From contig NC_051095.1 in assembly GCF_901709675.1 (NCBI RefSeq), forward strand, positions 20,301,456-20,365,455: a DNA stretch of 64,000 bases. Reading direction: 5' to 3'. Shown piece by piece: positions 13,706-27,242 of the stretch. How positions within the stretch are numbered: position 1 is the first letter of the stretch; every line of letters begins with the position of its first letter. A program made the position numbers and the translations under genes. Below the pieces are notes generated by a model, which was not told the DNA's origin, did not search any database, and saw nothing but the letters and a program-made list of their open reading frames with translations. Origin of the DNA: Syngnathus acus (lineage: Eukaryota; Chordata; Actinopteri; Syngnathiformes; Syngnathidae).

Positions 13706-14508
13706 TACAGTGGTCTTGAGATATGGGTGACTTGAGTTAGTTTTCCGTAGTCATTCTGTCAATTTCTTTGAGGGGGTTGTGTTGTTAGAAGTAATGGCTG
13801 TGTAAACACAGTCCAACAACACATGTAGACAGATAATATTACAAAACGCACAGGGATATATTCTTTATCCTTTGCAAAGAAAGACTAATATCACTGCGGA
13901 GCTGTGATCGTCTCCATGCATGTCTGTAATACCATGCAGCTTGCAGCTTTAACAAGGTTACAACACGTCCATTGAACGGAGGGAAAAAAAATCATTCATC
14001 TCATTACTGTATACAATGCAGCACAATATTATAGAATATAATTTCTGCCACGTATGGAGCCGGATATGGACCCAGAAGCAGAGATGACAGAAAAGTTGAA
14101 AAAGTCTTTATCAAGTATTAACAGAAAACAAGGCTGGGCACTGAAGAAAACAAGAAAAGAGGATCTACCCGGAAGAAAGCTGACAATTTCTTAGTTCTAT
14201 ATGACAGAATAAAGGTTGCCATAACAGGGCAAATCATATAAGGGAAACGGCAACTGCATAGCAACTGATACATTATGGTATCAGGCTTATGACACGATGA
14301 ACTCTATAACAACCGATCCAGCGAGAAACAACGAGTCACCGACCAGTCACCACAATTTCCCTTACTCAAAACACAACATTTTTTGGTTTGGAGTCTCAAA
14401 TGTATTGGCATTTCCATTCATTAATTGGGAACGACGATTTCATATAGGTTGGTGTTTTAAGTTTCGAGCATGGTGGCTACTAATTACACTCATATCTCAA
14501 GGCAACAT
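13706..14508. mobile_element. MITE with CTTGAGATAT ends
   Basis: Left end TACAGTGGTCTTGAGATATG, right end CATATCTCAAGGCAACAT. The pair forms an imperfect inverted repeat about 800 bases apart, and the TTAATTGGGAACGA block near the right end is typical of this repeat type in fish. The interior looks unrelated and may include later insertions. Confidence 0.5.
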
Positions 14509-14629
14509 AAACACAATAAATCTGTCTTGAGTTACATACTCTGACCTGCAAATTTGATGATTATTACGTCTATGCTGTTAAAAGAATTCAGTGGCTGTGA
14601 TTTTGCTTTTCAACAAAAGTTAATGAGTC

Positions 14630-14885
14630 TCCATGCCCCGGGGTCTCTTGAAACCCTACAATGAAAATCTCAAGACTGCCAAAACATTCTGGAACAATTT
14701 GTGCTGCCCCCAGTCAGAAAGCTTGGTCTCAGTTTAGTTGTTCTGGGGCTGTTTGGCTACTTTGTGAACAACACGTCAGGTTGTTCTGAAGACCCAATTG
14801 AACATGTGTGGAAAGGCCTGAAACATTCAGTCAGTGCCCATTGTAGGTTTTCAGAAGCAATTCAGACACCGTGTGGAATTACTCC
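14630..14885 (+). pseudogene. Tc1/mariner transposase remnant, C-terminal end
   Basis: The plus strand carries EDPIEHVWKGLKHSV, matching the D-x-NPIEH-x-W-x-x-LK end of Tc1-like transposases, where the last catalytic residue lies. Upstream reading is broken. It lies about 120-380 bases beyond the MITE ending at 14508. Confidence 0.5.
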
Positions 14886-16130
14886 AGACGAGCAGAATTA
14901 GAGGAATTTTGCCGGTGTTCACGGTGGAAATGTACACAAGAGGGCAAACAAGAGCCATATGCAAATACCACAGAATTGTCCTTGGCTACACATTCCCGCT
15001 GGAGCGCCTCAACACTTTCCCATTTCTCCTTCAGGATGTTAATTGATTAAAAATTCAACATTATGCTAATCGAGGGGAGACTGCTCGCAGGCAATAGTCC
15101 CCGCAGTAAATCAAAGTGGCGTCTTATCAGCTAATTAACTGCACAGAGTTGTTTTTCAAACAATAACGGCTGATTTTCTCCCTGGCAACCGTTTGTGCAT
15201 ATGTTTGAGTGTGTGTGGATGTGGGTGGAGTAGGTGACATCTCTGGATAATAGTGTGTGCACACACATCAGCAGTATGCATAAGGTACACGCAGCCCACT
15301 GCCCACGGGAGGCCGGAGCGGAGATGAGTCAGGATGCCAAGCGTGTCGGAGGTGTAGAGGGTTAATGCTCCAAACAGCACAAGGTGCTTTGCTTAAGAGT
15401 CTCATTCATCGTCTGCGGGTTACTTTGTGCAAAACTGCACTTTTCTGATTCACTCCTTTTTTTTTAAACATATTTAGGATTAGCTCAAAAGTTTACTAGA
15501 TGAAAAGCAGTTCATCACTTTAAACATCTTGTCAAATTTAGCGGACTATATATTGGTTGAAAAGAGTTAAAAAATCATTGTATTTGGTTTTAATTTATAT
15601 TTCACATAATACAGTAACTATCGGGATTGGGGTTTGTACTAGTCTGAAACATGTCTAATTTAGGAAGAGCAAACGCAGGGGTCTTCAATCCTGGTTCTTG
15701 GCTGGTTTCCTGGATTTTTCATGTTTGCTGCATTTGAGGAAAGTGGGATGTTGGACCTTTGTGACTTTCCACTAGGAAACATGCAGTAGAACAGGCAGGT
15801 CTGAGTTGTGAAGAAATAAAAGAACCCAGAGTTCACCGACCAACTACAGTGAGACGATGGTGACCGCATGGAGGCACAGTCAGTGAATGGCAAAACAATT
15901 TACAAGATTTTAAACATATTTTTACCTTTGTTTTTTTTTTAAATTAATTTAGTTTTTTAAAATTACTTTAAAAAGGTGATTTGTAAATTATGGAAATATG
16001 AAGATTTGCTAGAGATCAAAATATGTTGTGATAAATGAGAACAACAAACAATCTCTCGGAATCAGCCATCTTTGTTGTTTACATTTACCTCAAACACTTT
16101 GAGGTCGGAACTGGGAAAATCCGAATAGGA

Positions 16131-16306
16131 TACCGTAATTTTCGGACTATAAGTCGCACCGGAGTATAAGTCGCACCAGCCATAAAATGCCCAAAAAAGT
16201 GAAAAAAACCCATATATATGTATATAAATCGCTCCTGAGTATAAGTCGCCCCCCCACCCAAACTATGAAAAAAAAAACCGCGACTTATAGTCCGAAAATT
16301 ACGGTA
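16131..16306. mobile_element. TACCGT-type MITE, second copy, inverted
   Basis: Same length (176 bp) and nearly the same sequence as the copy at 5356-5531, but in the opposite orientation: the CACCAGCCATAAAATGCCC segment here is the complement of GGGCATTTTATGGCTGGTG there. High identity implies recent activity or gene conversion. Confidence 0.85.
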
Positions 16307-16335
16307 ATTCCGATTTCACTCCTTCCTTGAATGCA

Positions 16336-16500
16336 GCAATACTCTCCCTGCTGCAACACCCCCGATTGAAATGATCAGCAAGGTCTGCAGAAGCCATATA
16401 ACAATCCTGATCATTTGAATCAGCAGAGAGGCATACAGAACATGGAGGGAACTGACCCCCAAGGACTAGGAATGAAGACCCTCGGTCTAATGCATTCAAA
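16336..16500. mobile_element. fragment of the same hAT MITE family
   Basis: It carries CTGCAGAAGCCATATAAC, then CCTGATCATTTGAATCAGC, the same core as the nested element at 30472 and the fragment at 50279. Ends resemble AGGAATGAAGACCCTCGG. No clear target duplication. It abuts the TACCGT element ending at 16306. Confidence 0.5.
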
Positions 16501-17182
16501 TGATTGCTTGTGCAAGAAGTAAACAGTGGCGGCAGATGGCCTATGTCAGGCTTCTGCCAGCCAACCAATAAGGAGACAGAACAACAGCGAGGCGAAAGAC
16601 TGACCTGCAGCCATTCTGACTGATAAGGCTTTTACTGGTGATCAGCCCTGTGAGCGTCTGCTCGCACCCAAATATTGACGTTGCAATGGCACAACATTAA
16701 ATCGAATCACCAGCGACCATCACAGGAGAGGCGTACGTGGACTTTCGTTAGATCAACAAAAGTCTTAAAACTGCTCCAGGGGTTACGTTTTGTAAAACCA
16801 GACCGCTTGGTTAAATCCCCAAATATGTACAGGTCTCACACATGGAGCTTACCAGCAATAGACAAATTCAGTAGCACATTCTTAACTTAAGTTGAGAGAT
16901 AAATCATGCGTGTGCATGTGCGTGGCTGGAAGCCAACTCCATGTGTTCCCGTCATCATGGGTTCAAAAGCAGCACATGAGCTCCTCTAGATAGACTGTTT
17001 CCTTCCCATACTTCCTTGTATGTTTCAAATGCACATTATCTAGTGAGCCAGAGGCTTCCTTAATGCACACACACTGATGTAGCGTGTCGCTAAATAGACG
17101 CTTGCATATTGTTGACGTAATAGCATAATTGCCTCAGTCATTTTTAGCTTTTCTTTAAGAAGGGCATATGACATATGAAGGG

Positions 17183-17218
17183 ATTGACAATAAAGCTGAC
17201 TTTGACTTTGACTTTGAA
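17183..17218 (+). repeat. retroposon tail with TTTGAC repeats
   Basis: ATTGACAATAAAGCTGACTT runs into three GACTTTGACTTT units, the tail of a common fish non-LTR retroposon. The body upstream is not recognisable. Confidence 0.6.
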
Positions 17219-20200
17219 ATAACAAAATTGAATGAACACAGAAGGTCCATCTGTCTTGATTCAAACTTTCTGGAGTACCAGGATCTCAATGACTAATCTA
17301 CACCAACAAAGAAGGAGCAACAGTCTTTAGAAAGCACATTGGTATTATTTATTGATATTGTGACTAAGTTAAAAAGCATTCACTGCATGTCACTTTTGGT
17401 GTATGATGATGTCACGCATCATCACAGTGAAGACGTTTGTTTCTGTTTAAAGGACAATGATGCAATTATTGGCACTTGTTTTATAGTTCTTAAACTTAAA
17501 AGAGTGCACTCACATGCTGTGCTAAAAGGGAATGAGAAGAGTCAATTCCACCAGCAATAATTCAAGTTGACTGTGTTCCCATTTTTTTTATGTCCACCAT
17601 TATTTGTGAAAATACCAACACTTGGTCTAACCCGCCACTATGCAGATTAAGACCGCAGCTCTCACTCCAGACTTCAAAGATTAGACTTTCATCGTGACTA
17701 ATTTTTGTGAACCCTGAAAAAGACAATAGAAATGAATGACTGTGGTCAAGGTGATCTTATTTTCCCTGAATGTAAACAAATAAATTCAGGCAGAATTTGG
17801 CTTAATGTATGTTATTTTAAAATATTTGAAAACACTTAAAGTGACATTGTTTGGCAATATGAATCTTAATTTGCATACTCCCCCTATATTTTTGCCTTGT
17901 TCGTGTTCACATGTTCATGAAAAAAAAAATCAGATTTTACTCGCCAGTTACTCAGTACTTTTTTTCACTGAATAGTTATTATTTGGAGGATTACTTTTTA
18001 CTCTCACGAGATTCATATTATTCTAAAGTGACAGCGCTATTACCAGAGTAAAAACTCTTCCCACCTCTGGTGTTTGTTGATATGTTTGCTGCTGGCGGCA
18101 AGCTCATAGATCCGCACACTAAATGAAAACTATAATTGGGGAGATTGGAATGAAGTCCTTGGTCAGGTCAGAATGGTTTAAAAAAAAAAAAAAAAAAAAA
18201 GGAGGGAGGGGGGTCCTCGACATTGGCCATACAGTAGGGGGTCGGGGTGAGCAGTGGCTAATCTGCATGAAACAGGACCACCCCTTCAAAATAGGCTAAA
18301 TCATGTGTACTGAAATTCTTGATCTGTGGGGTACTTGGATGAAATTAGCACACTTTATTGTTGCATTGGCAGACATCGTCTTTTCTTCCTATTTTTACGC
18401 CCACAACACGATAAAGAACAGGACTTGGTATGAATATCAATTATGGCGCGACTTGTCACCTGGCACACAACGCACATGGGTTATACATAAATGATAGCCA
18501 CGTATTATTTCACACGTGTTTATGCGGTCGCCATGGAAACAGGGTGCGGTAGAAGCATTTCTCTCAGCAGAATTGCCAAGAGAATGGGTCAATTGCTCAA
18601 AAAGGTCGTGTGGGAATAAGGATGCGTCATGTCAAATATACACCCAATTGTTTATATAAAATGTATAAGTTAGATGAACTCAATTTGTTTTTTATGAATT
18701 GCTAGTTATTGACGTTTGGGGATTAATTTTCCCACGACTGAGAAGAGCATCCCGTAGAAAAGCAATATAACCATATCTGTCTTTAGAGATTTGATGAGTT
18801 TAGGTATTTTCTTTTCTTCTGGGTTAAACAAACACGCCATGTGCTATAAAATACATTTCTCATAAACACGCCTGCAAACAAATGTGCTTCCTTTGTTGCT
18901 AACCTAGGATCTAGTGTTTCTCAACAATCCATGAGGGCATTGTGGGAACCTATTAAAAAGGGCTTTGGTTTAATTATCAATTCATTAGCTTGTTATTCCT
19001 ACTTAAATGCACACATGTGCTCCTTAAAAATAGTGTTTTTTCCCTAGTGATGTCAAAATGCATCCAGGTTTACAGGCAGTTTAATGCTTCATATGAAGAT
19101 AATTAGACAAATGCTCAAGGCTACAAGTACGTAAATGCAGGAGCAGTTGCACCTTTACATTTGTATTAAAATCCATTCAAACTGCCACTCAATTCTTAAG
19201 GGGTTCAGATCGGCCATTCTGTCATTTTCCAAAAATGAGTCTTCAACCCCAGATCCCTCCTTGCATGATGATTAAATGCGTTTTGATTAGGTGAGGCCAT
19301 GTTGTAAACTTCCTGTGTGGTTGCACAGTCTGGCCTGCCATGAACACTATTATTATCCCAGCAAATTAGTCCCTGCCTCAAGCCGCCCCTGCTCCAGATC
19401 ACTCTTTGCTAACCCCTCATTTTTCACCCTGTCTGGCCGCTCGGACCCCGGGATCCCCCCCTCCGCCGCCACCACCATTCCCATCCAGGCAGATCTTAAC
19501 CCCTGTGAATATTAAGCAGGCTGCAGGAATGCTTCAGCTAAATTGGCAGCAGATGTCGTTGAGGGGATTTGCCGCTGAGGTGTTTTGTCTGCAAAGTGAG
19601 CTGTAAAACATCGGCCAGGATGACAGCTCCTCCGGCGAAGCGGCACAAGCTAGCAGTGTATGGAGTTCTACTTGGACGCAAACATGGCGGAACGCTCCAC
19701 CTTCCGTTGAATGCTCACTTACGGGAGGCCTCAGGGGACTTGATGCTGTATTGACAGGTTCTCATGAGTTCAAGTGAATCTTTATGATGACGTCTATCCT
19801 TTAGCTGTAAAGGACAAAAGAAAGTGGCAAAATAGTGTATGAGACTGTCATCATAGTCTGGCTTGGTGGGGAAGGAATGTGGTGGTGGATGGGGATTTGA
19901 TGGAATAATCAATCGCAAAATTGATTCTAAAGTCAACTAAGGAATATATATTAATTATACAGCAATACACTTCTCACTTCTCTCACCAATAGACAGAGAC
20001 AGACGGGTGTAGCAATATAATGTCATAGTTGCTAGTAAAATATAGTAGCTCAGAATACACTTTTCATTCAAGACATTATTTTTGTCAGCTGACTGACTTC
20101 GAGAAACTACATGGTGCTGCTGCTCACAGTCTCTTCCACTGTGAAAACACACTTAAAATACCAAGTATGGATAATGACATTATAAATGGTTAACACATAA

Positions 20201-20704
20201 CACAAAATGGAATCCATTTCAAAAGTGTATAGGTGAATTAATTCAGAGCTTACATTGAAAATTTAATTATATAATATATAATTGGAAAAACTTACAGACT
20301 TGGAAAATGTTTTTACTTGCCCGTCACATCAGTTTGACAGGAAGCAGGCGCAAATTCTCGATGCATCTGGGGGTTGGGGGTGAATAACTGACTATGGAGG
20401 AGAAAATGTTTAGGTCGTTTGCAGCAAATTCTAAAGCAGCCGTTCCTCCAGGCTACTACGGCCGACATAAACTGTGACACGTGATGTTTATTTTTTCCGA
20501 AATAAAGTCTGAGCCAGAATTTGGAGTGCTCGGAAGTCCGACAGAACTCTTGGCTCTGAGCACAGCAGGAAAAGAAATGGGTCACAAGCTCGTCAATAGA
20601 TGCTAATAGGGGCTTTCAAGTAGCTCCGTTTTATGAGAGAGGAAGCATTACTGAGTGCATGACCTTCCTAATGATTTAAGTGTTTAAGTAGTCAGTATTT
20701 GGAA
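17219..20704. other. non-coding, no gene seen
   Basis: AT-rich with an A run at 18180-18200. 19290-19610 is GC-richer with a CCGCCGCCACC patch; it contains overlapping short open frames but no donor-acceptor chain. Confidence 0.35.
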
Positions 20705-21230
20705 TTATTCATAATACCCTCCACCTTGTCTTAGGCCCCTGTTCCAGCTGAAGAAAGAAATCATGATGCCACCGCCATGCTTCACTGTAGCTATGATGTT
20801 CTTTTGGTGATGTGTTTGAATCAAACATGCCTTTTGGAATTCTGGACTGAAAATTCTGGACTAAAAATTCTGGATGACTTGGTGTCATCGGACCATAAAA
20901 CACTTTCCCTTTTGCCATTGGGAGATTGCAAGTTGTTTGTTTTCTTTTCAAGACAATGTGTCCATCTTGCCACCCAACCACATAGCCCAGATATCTGTGT
21001 GAAGAAAACAGGAGCTTGTTGTCACTAAAATGTCAGTACTGAAAATCCCGCAACTTCTTCCATGTTGCTGTCGGCCTCTTGGCAGCCTCCCTGGCCAGCT
21101 TTCTTTTCATCAATTTTGGAGGGACGTTTACCTATTAGTAACATCACTGTTGTGCCATATTTTCTCCACTTGATGACGATAACCTCTAACACGCTGGGTA
21201 AAAGTAGAGAACAATCAATTTATTTACTGA
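20705..21230 (-). pseudogene. Tc1/mariner transposase remnant, middle and C-terminal part
   Basis: Read on the minus strand with frame changes it gives recognisable Tc1-like pieces: SKIDEKKAGQGGCQEA, then SVLWSDDTK, then PKEHHSYSEAWRWHH. The LWSD[DE]TK segment surrounds a catalytic-domain Asp of Tc1-like transposases. Stops and frameshifts break it, so it is a fossil. The N-terminal part of the same kind of element is found at 25230-25710. Confidence 0.7.
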
Positions 21231-24200
21231 CAAGATGGAAGTCAATGTGAGATTTAAATTCACTGGTGGCCAAGAACCACAAAACGCCTTCTGCCAAGAG
21301 TCCACTGCGGTAAATAGCTGGATGTATGTAAGCCCCAAGCTGACACTAAACTATCTACACTTTGAATAAATACTGTAAGGCCCGCATCCATCTTGCTTAA
21401 GCTCGCTATTGAATTCTAACTACTTCCACCCCTGTGAACGCTCAGGCGCAGATGAGAAAAACTTTCATTACTTTCTACCTTGTGGGAAAAAAAAAGGGGA
21501 GAGGTATAAGTTGATTGTTGAGGAGTTAACAGAACAGGACTGGGCACCCAGCCATGCACTGTGGTGAAAATATGATTAAAAATGCGCATTGGGAATTTTG
21601 TATTTTCTTACGGCTCCATATCTATAGAACAGTTTCCCTGGACCTAGAATTTAAATGGTTCGGTCAGGTAGCGGTCCAGGTAACTTAATTCCTCGTCAAT
21701 GTAATTCTGGGCGTGAACACCTAAATCTGTCGGCCAATCAAATGTTACGGCCCGAATCGGCAAGAATGACCTGGGAAGAGTTTCTAAAAAGGTGGCTCCA
21801 TTGTAATTGACCACACTGGGTGAAACCTGTTTTCTTCAGGGTAGAACCTCGCTCTTGACTCTACAAAGCCAGAGAGTTTTTATCAGCACTTTTAGTCCGG
21901 GGACACCAAAGGGGCAGCAGCCGTGGGCGGGTCCTGGCACCTGCTTTGGGATTGAACACTGAGGGAATGACGGGGTAAATGTGAGGTCATGGCTGTCAGC
22001 AGCCTCTCGGTTATAGCGGCCAAGTGGGACTGTAGATATAAGATGTACGGCCTGGGTGGGTAAGGGGGAGAAACAGCTATAGTGATGATGTGACGGAGGC
22101 ACTTTGGAGGTTCCACACTGACGCCATCTGCAATTTTATGCCTTATAAAATAGTTTACATAGTAGGTTTTCCCACAAATCAAAGCTTTCCTCAAGAAAAT
22201 AAATGAATGAGATGTTTTTTATCTTTCCATCATATTTCCACAAATGCACACCATTCAAACTTCCAAATATGCATTGATATCCGATGCACTATGTTTATAC
22301 CAGGAAACCATAGAAGAATATTTTACGTTCAAATTCTCTTAGTTTATACCCAAAAATAAATGGTCGTTTGAATAATCGTGATTTCAATTATTACCAAAAT
22401 CATTGTGATTGATATTTTTTTCATAATCAAGCAGCCGTAAGTGGAACTACTTTTAACCTTTTCCTAAAATTCTCACATTCTCTCAATAAAATTCCCAAAT
22501 TAACAACTAGTTTACATTGGACCTGCTCCCTCCACATTTTTTTGAGTGATTCACACCATTACAATTTTAAGCCTCATTCTACATTTGAACAATACAACTT
22601 ATTCCCTAGCATTTCAGGTCAGCATTGACAAGCAAATGTCAACAGAAATTGCATTCTCCATTTGAAAGAATGATGCTGCCACACTAAGGGTGTATTGGGG
22701 GCGGAGCTATTGTAAAAAACAGAGGGATGCCCACTTCCTTCTTCCCCTTTGGTGCGCCAGCCCTGCCTCAAGGGAGGCCCCCACAATGTATAATTTGTTA
22801 GGAGATACTTTCCTTTGTATATTTTTACTCTTCTTATTTTCTTCCTCCATTCCACCTCCCGTCCTCTCGTATTTATTTGCTTTCTTAACAGCGGCCCGCT
22901 TGTCACAGGCCGACATTTTTAATAAACGACCTCAGTGCTCGGCAAGGACGAGTGTTTATTTGCCTAGGTGAACCCGAAGGCACACGATTATTTTGGCGAT
23001 ACCTACGTTTAGGCGACAGGCTGACCTTGGATTGCGTTACCTGGGGCCTTCAATCGCATTCCCTCGCCACTTGCTGAAGATGTTTGGACTGATACAAGCG
23101 GCTTGGGTGTCATAATTGATAGACCTGAGCTGCCATCGGAGCAAAGGCCTTCCTCCACATGTGATATTAATGGCATGCTGTGTTCACTACATTCATTGTT
23201 TGAAATGGTTTCCCTTCTGCACAAGCAAAGCGTCAAGTGAAGTCATGGGGAAAACGTTCAGTCCGACACTAAATGTTCTCCAAAGGGACCCTCACAATTT
23301 CTTTTGTTTGTTGCTGTTTGTCAGTTTTTTTTCCTGCCCCCCCCAAGCTTTCGCCACGCTTTTCCACGGGAACCGTCAAGGCTAACTAAAGGCATGAAAA
23401 GGCCATGCCGCTACGGAGGCGCTGATCCATGACTGGCCTTTGAAAGTGTGCGCATTGAAATCAAGTTGTCCGGCTTCAAGAAGCAGGAGGTGCCACAGTG
23501 CTGCCTCGGGCCACTCGGTGTCACCGAGCACCTTTGAAGGGTTAATGCGCATTTTTCTCACTTGTCAAGTAACTCGTGACGGGGGGCACAGAATAACTTA
23601 GTGCTAAGGTCACGAACAATAGCACGCAAAGGTCTTTGGAATAGTCCATTGTTTTATAAAAGAAGCTAAAAAAAGTCACTTTTTATAAACACTTTTACTT
23701 TCTGTCTTTGTAAAGGGTTCATTTTCTGGCACAGCACTCACACTAAGTCTCATTAGACAGATTAATGCTGTGCGTAGAACATTGCTGAGATGATGAAATC
23801 TTTTAGATCTTCTCTTCAATGTTCATTATTCAGCGTTTTGGCACGAAGAAACCAAACTTCAGGTTTCCTCTCAAGTCAACCATATTTCACGTCAGAACAA
23901 TTAAACAAGCCACCCAGTACAGTACCAGACATTCAAGCGATTACACACATAACTGCAAGTTCACTGGCTGTGTGCTAATCTCATTTGATACATTACCATC
24001 CTCTTTACGGTAGTGCTAACAAGCCGCAGAGCTCATTAATGGCTAAGGAAAGTTCAAATCTCACAAAGATAAATGCAAGAGGGATCACTAGCCATTAATC
24101 ACACCACTCCTTGCATAGTTTTATAGCAAGGATAAAGCCTGAAGCCCAGTGGCTCGCAAATAAATCCCAAATCCACAAAAGAAATCATGCTGAGGATCTC

Positions 24201-24819
24201 TAGGAACATTTGATTTATTCAGGTTAAATCCAAAGTGCATTCAGATGCTTGAAACCAAAGCCAAAAAGGGCTTAGCGACAAAAAAATGAAAGAGGAGTTC
24301 ATTTGAACATATGGACTCTTGCAACTTAGGTACGTATTGTATCCAACAGTGGCACCCCTGTGCTTTGGTCAGATAATGCACAACTTGTCCCAGAAAGTTG
24401 TTGCAATTACAGATTCTTTGGCATTCACATGTTTATTTGGGTGGTGGGCGTAGTAGTAAATTTTGCCAGTCGGTCATTAGTCATTCATCAGCGACTCGCA
24501 CGCCAATCCATCAGTCATCAGTTTGTCACTCCGTCGTTGTTTTAACCGGGTTTCCGTCATTGCTAAATTAAAGTTAATCGGTGCTATTTTAAAGGACTAT
24601 CAGTAAAAAAAAAAAAGCTTTACAAGGGTTAACAGGCTGGTACCCTTGTCAATATTTTTTTTCATGAGTAGCATACAATTGTATTCATTTAGAAACAGTT
24701 TGGACCAAATTACACACACGCAAAACAATAATCTTATACTATTACTATTCCTCCTCAAATAATGACCAGAGCACTCGAAAAACAAAATTGCGGAAAAGAA
24801 TAGCCAATCTCAAGGGTAA
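21231..24819. other. non-coding stretch between two Tc1 fragments
   Basis: No exon chain. 22620-23560 is mixed in composition and low in simple repeats, and 24010-24130 carries GCTCATTAATGGC and CATTAATCACACC; these could be conserved elements but nothing in the sequence alone proves it. Confidence 0.3.
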
Positions 24820-25130
24820 CGGGTGTTCCTGTATCTACTGTCAGCAACATCATCAAGAAGTCACAGCCCATGGCACTGTAACCAACCGCAAGAGAAAAAC
24901 TGCTGAATGATTAGAAGGGAGGATTGCTCAAAAGATGTATGATGAATCTCGATCCACTTCCAAACAAATTCAAGATCACCTGTAGACACAGGGTGCAAAA
25001 GTGGCTTTTGTCAGAGGAAGATCATACAGACAAATATAAAATTATTCAAATACTTACTCGTTATAATTTTTTTTTTTCCTAGGAGAATGCTCTGTGAGAA
25101 GATGAGACCAAAGTAAATAGTTTTGGTAAA
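24820..25130 (+). pseudogene. Tc1-like transposase remnant, N-terminal half
   Basis: The plus strand reads STVSNIIKKSQPMAL-like sequence with changes (the STVSNIIKK helix-turn-helix region of Tc1 transposases), then KRKTAE, GRIAQKMYDESRSTSKQIQ, and ENAL-x-EDETKV with an in-frame stop replacing Trp. Stops and frameshifts show that it is dead. It belongs to a different Tc1 lineage and orientation from the flanking fragments. Confidence 0.72.
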
Positions 25131-25229
25131 ACACATCACTTAGTGTTTACTGTTACACCAGTGTGGCCCCTCTCTTATAAGTGGGATTTGGCTGTGTTCA
25201 GAACTAACCAATCACATTTAAATTGAATT

Positions 25230-25710
25230 GGATTTAGCAACCACTTGCCAGATCCCTCAGATGTTACAGAAGCTCTCTGTGGAAGGTGGCTTGTGCTGTA
25301 AGACCCATCCATCCAACCATTTTTTGAACTGCTTTATGTGAAGGTAAAAAATCTTGGGGAAAGCCTTCTAACAGCTGAACTTTATCTGGTGTTAAATCAG
25401 TGACAATTTAAATGGTGTCCAGTGCGTGCAGACCCCCATTAAACACGAGTTGGAATGTGATTAATTCTGAACAACAGTCACATCCCCCGTTAGAAGAGGG
25501 TGTGTACATTTATGCAACCAAATTACCTCAGTTGTTTTCACTTTTACTTTTTTAAAAAAATGGTTTTTTTTCTTCGTGATGTCATACGGGTCACAATTTA
25601 CGCCAAAGTAGGATTTTTTTTTTAATGATTTATCTTGGTCTCAGTTTTTCATATCATAAAAAAAAGAAATTTGAAAAATGGTGTGTAGACTTTTTATATC
25701 CATTACTATC
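25230..25710 (-). mobile_element. Tc1-like element terminal part, same family as 20705-21230
   Basis: The plus strand ends GTGTAGACTTTTTATATCC, a terminal sequence I associate with fish Tc1-type repeats, preceded by TTAGAAGAGGGTGTGTACA and GAAGCTCTCTGTGGAAGG, i.e. the outer and 5' parts of the element read on the minus strand. A short CATCCATCCAACC insertion (25306-25325) interrupts it. It is in the same orientation as 20705-21230 and would be the missing 5' portion. Confidence 0.6.
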
Positions 25711-26841
25711 TAGCTAAAAAAGCACTGTGAAGTGAAAAAAACATGACCCTATAACATTGCATGTACTCAATTCTCATTACACCCCATTATTCATAACACT
25801 GGAGATTTATTGCAGCGGCAGTAGCAGCGGCTTTTAAATCGCAGGATGAGTGCAACATAAACGTCTTCAGATAAGAGCTACCTGTTGCTCATATACGAAC
25901 AACCCAGTGATTATACTGCTATTGCGAACTGTAATGTGGCGCACATTAACAGTGAGAAGAAGATGCTGGCAGTATCTGAGATGCTTTCACGGCTGATAAG
26001 GCGTCCAGTACTGGTACCTCGAGGGTCATTAAGGTCTGCTGTGCAGACACGAGGAGAATAAACAAGCACTGTTTCCACCAGGCTTCTACTTAGTATTCAC
26101 CATTTTAATCACGGATGACAAAACATCCAGGAAATAAAGAAAAGGACCGATGGATATAAAAAAGAGAGTTGGCGCCATCAGAGCGTCTTTCTGTCACTTA
26201 CTTTCAGACACTTTGTTTTGAAGAAGCTACAAATGTGGGTAAAAAAAGAGTAGACGATGATTTTAACAGGAAAGCTTGGACAAATGCTGACAGAGGCCCA
26301 ACACCCATTCTAATTAGGGGCTTAGAGGCTCTCAAGCCTGGCACGGACAGGGTGGGGATCCTGTGGGTCCAGCATTCGGTCAAACGGTCTGGGTCATTGA
26401 GGAAATGCGTACTAAATGATGGCATTCCACATACCAGCTTGGCAGATGGTTAAAAAAAGTTCAATTGAAGGATGGAAGGAGTATCTTACAGGAAAAGGCA
26501 TCACACGTTGAAGATGTTTCCTGTTAGTTTTGCGATGATGCCTTTTGCCTTTGTCTGAAGAAAACATGTCAATCGTGATCAACACGATAATAAGACGGAA
26601 CACAGGAGGTTAAGAAATTCCTGTTTTAATCACTTTTGCGCTAAACATCCTTGACTGATCCTCAAGGTTTCATTTCCACTCACTGGACACTTCATTAGGA
26701 ACAACTGCATAATCCAGTAAACTTCTACAACAGCAATGACCCGAATAACAAAAACAAAGTATGTCTTTATATGAAACAAAAAGGTTGGCGACAGCAATAT
26801 GATATTATCATGCAGAAAATATGATGAATATTTCATTCATG

Positions 26842-27242
26842 TAAAGTGTTCCAAGTCTGATTTGTTCAACCTTCAAAACATTTTTTCCCATAGATACTAA
26901 TGTAAATGAGTTTAATCCGTTCCCAGCCGCCATGTAAATGTCTATTCATGTAATAACATGTACACCCTGTAAAGTATTTAAAAAATATATCTTGACTTTC
27001 ATTTTGCGGTGTGCTGCTGGTATCACTGGATGGAGCCCCGCCGGGTGAGTGTTGACACTCTGACTCAAAATTGTCTCACGACCGTCACGTGTGCGTTTGG
27101 CATCGCTTGGCCTGCCTTGGCTAACATGCGTTCGGGTTCCAAGAACTAGGTCTGAACTCAGAGATGTTTTTCACTCAGATTTTAAGGTCAAAGCTCGATT
27201 TGACCAATTTGCAAGTCGTTCAAACTCTGAGGTTCCACTGTA
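26842..27242. mobile_element. MITE with GGTTCCACTGTA end
   Basis: The right end ACTCTGAGGTTCCACTGTA complements the eroded left end TAAAGTGTTCCAAGTCTGA. The block TAATCCGTTCCCAGCC near the left end is common in fish repeats of this type. No coding capacity. Confidence 0.6.

Noticed and set aside
25306-25325. CATCCATCCAACC word taken as a full SINE
   Set aside because: Only a short tail fragment inside a Tc1-type repeat; no SINE body is recognisable.
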